In this document: positions 42,698-42,731 of the stretch, in pieces
Numbering within the stretch: the first letter of the stretch is position 1
How the letters are laid out: each line of letters opens with the position of its first letter
From: Crocosphaera watsonii WH 8501
GTDB taxonomy: Bacteria; Cyanobacteriota; Cyanobacteriia; Cyanobacteriales; Microcystaceae
Length of the DNA stretch: 42,731 nucleotides
Assembly: GCF_000167195.1 (NCBI RefSeq)
Contig: NZ_AADV02000011.1
Location: forward strand, 1 to 42,731
Direction: 5' to 3'
Position numbers and translations under genes: made by a program
Notes under the pieces: model-generated
What the model was told of the DNA's origin: nothing
Database searches by the model: none
Seen by the model: the letters and a program-made list of their open reading frames with translations, nothing else

Positions 42698-42731
42698 AGC
42701 ATCATCTCATAAAACCCAGCAGCAACGGTAA
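42698..42731. other. Unassigned end of window
   Basis: These 34 bases (CATCATCTCATAAAACCCAG...) do not match the DUF772 element and are too short to identify. They may be the end of another mobile element or host sequence. Confidence 0.3.

Overview
The window reads as chromosome of a unicellular, probably Crocosphaera/Cyanothece-type cyanobacterium. Reasons: scattered HIP1 octamers (GCGATCGC), a 684-residue NDH-1 subunit NdhF, a CYP120-like P450, 'HIP1-rich, AT-rich' base composition, several families of short palindromic repeats, and a heavy load of insertion sequences (IS66, IS630, IS4-like, IS110-like, DUF772-type IS5/IS1182-like, IS200/IS605 tnpB). The genus is an inference; no rRNA or nif gene is present to fix it.

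Layout. 1-3.5 kb: a nest of insertion sequences (decayed IS4-like transposase, intact IS66 copy 1, truncated DUF772 element) that ends inside a beheaded cytochrome P450. 4.2-8.4 kb: ndhF, then (transcribed leftward) apt, a DppB-type ABC permease and a small conserved gene. 8.45-9.5 kb: a C-terminal remnant of a cell-wall-enzyme-like gene joined to an IS110-like transposase remnant. 9.6-11.2 kb: an ABC-2 type permease and cysE. 11.3-15.8 kb: a leftward cluster lnt, coiled-coil protein, mazG, lepB. 15.8-16.2 kb: a tnpB-less IS200/IS605-type relic with a possible omega-RNA in front of lnt. 16.2-17.5 kb: a secreted paired-cysteine repeat protein and a GerMN-domain protein. 17.9-20.9 kb: a subtilisin-like protease whose 3' end was rewritten by an IS630 element. 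20.9-23.2 kb: a YdeP-like molybdopterin oxidoreductase. 23.5-27.4 kb: a second nest (IS66 copy 2 inverted relative to copy 1, DUF772 copy 2) flanked by broken genes. 27.4-34.2 kb: Uma2-type protein, pgi, a membrane protein, sdhA/frdA flavoprotein, CHAD protein and a small secreted protein. 34.4-40.1 kb: a SulP-STAS-cNMP transporter split by a frameshift at an A8 run, trmB, an IS200/IS605 tnpB, and a metallophosphoesterase. 40.5-42.7 kb: a PPC-repeat surface/secreted protein, broken by a stop codon and cut by DUF772 copy 3.

The housekeeping genes cover respiration (ndhF, sdhA), sugar phosphate metabolism (pgi), purine salvage (apt), cysteine synthesis (cysE), nucleotide clean-up (mazG), tRNA modification (trmB) and envelope biogenesis (lnt, lepB). 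The strongest unusual signal is the interplay of small palindromic repeats with coding sequence: two different repeats sit in frame inside the TnpB protein, one sits in frame inside Lnt, and a 30-bp palindrome family marks gene 3' ends. Nearly every insertion-sequence junction shows a broken host gene, and neither IS66 copy has a matching target duplication, which points to IS-mediated rearrangement (or assembly joins).
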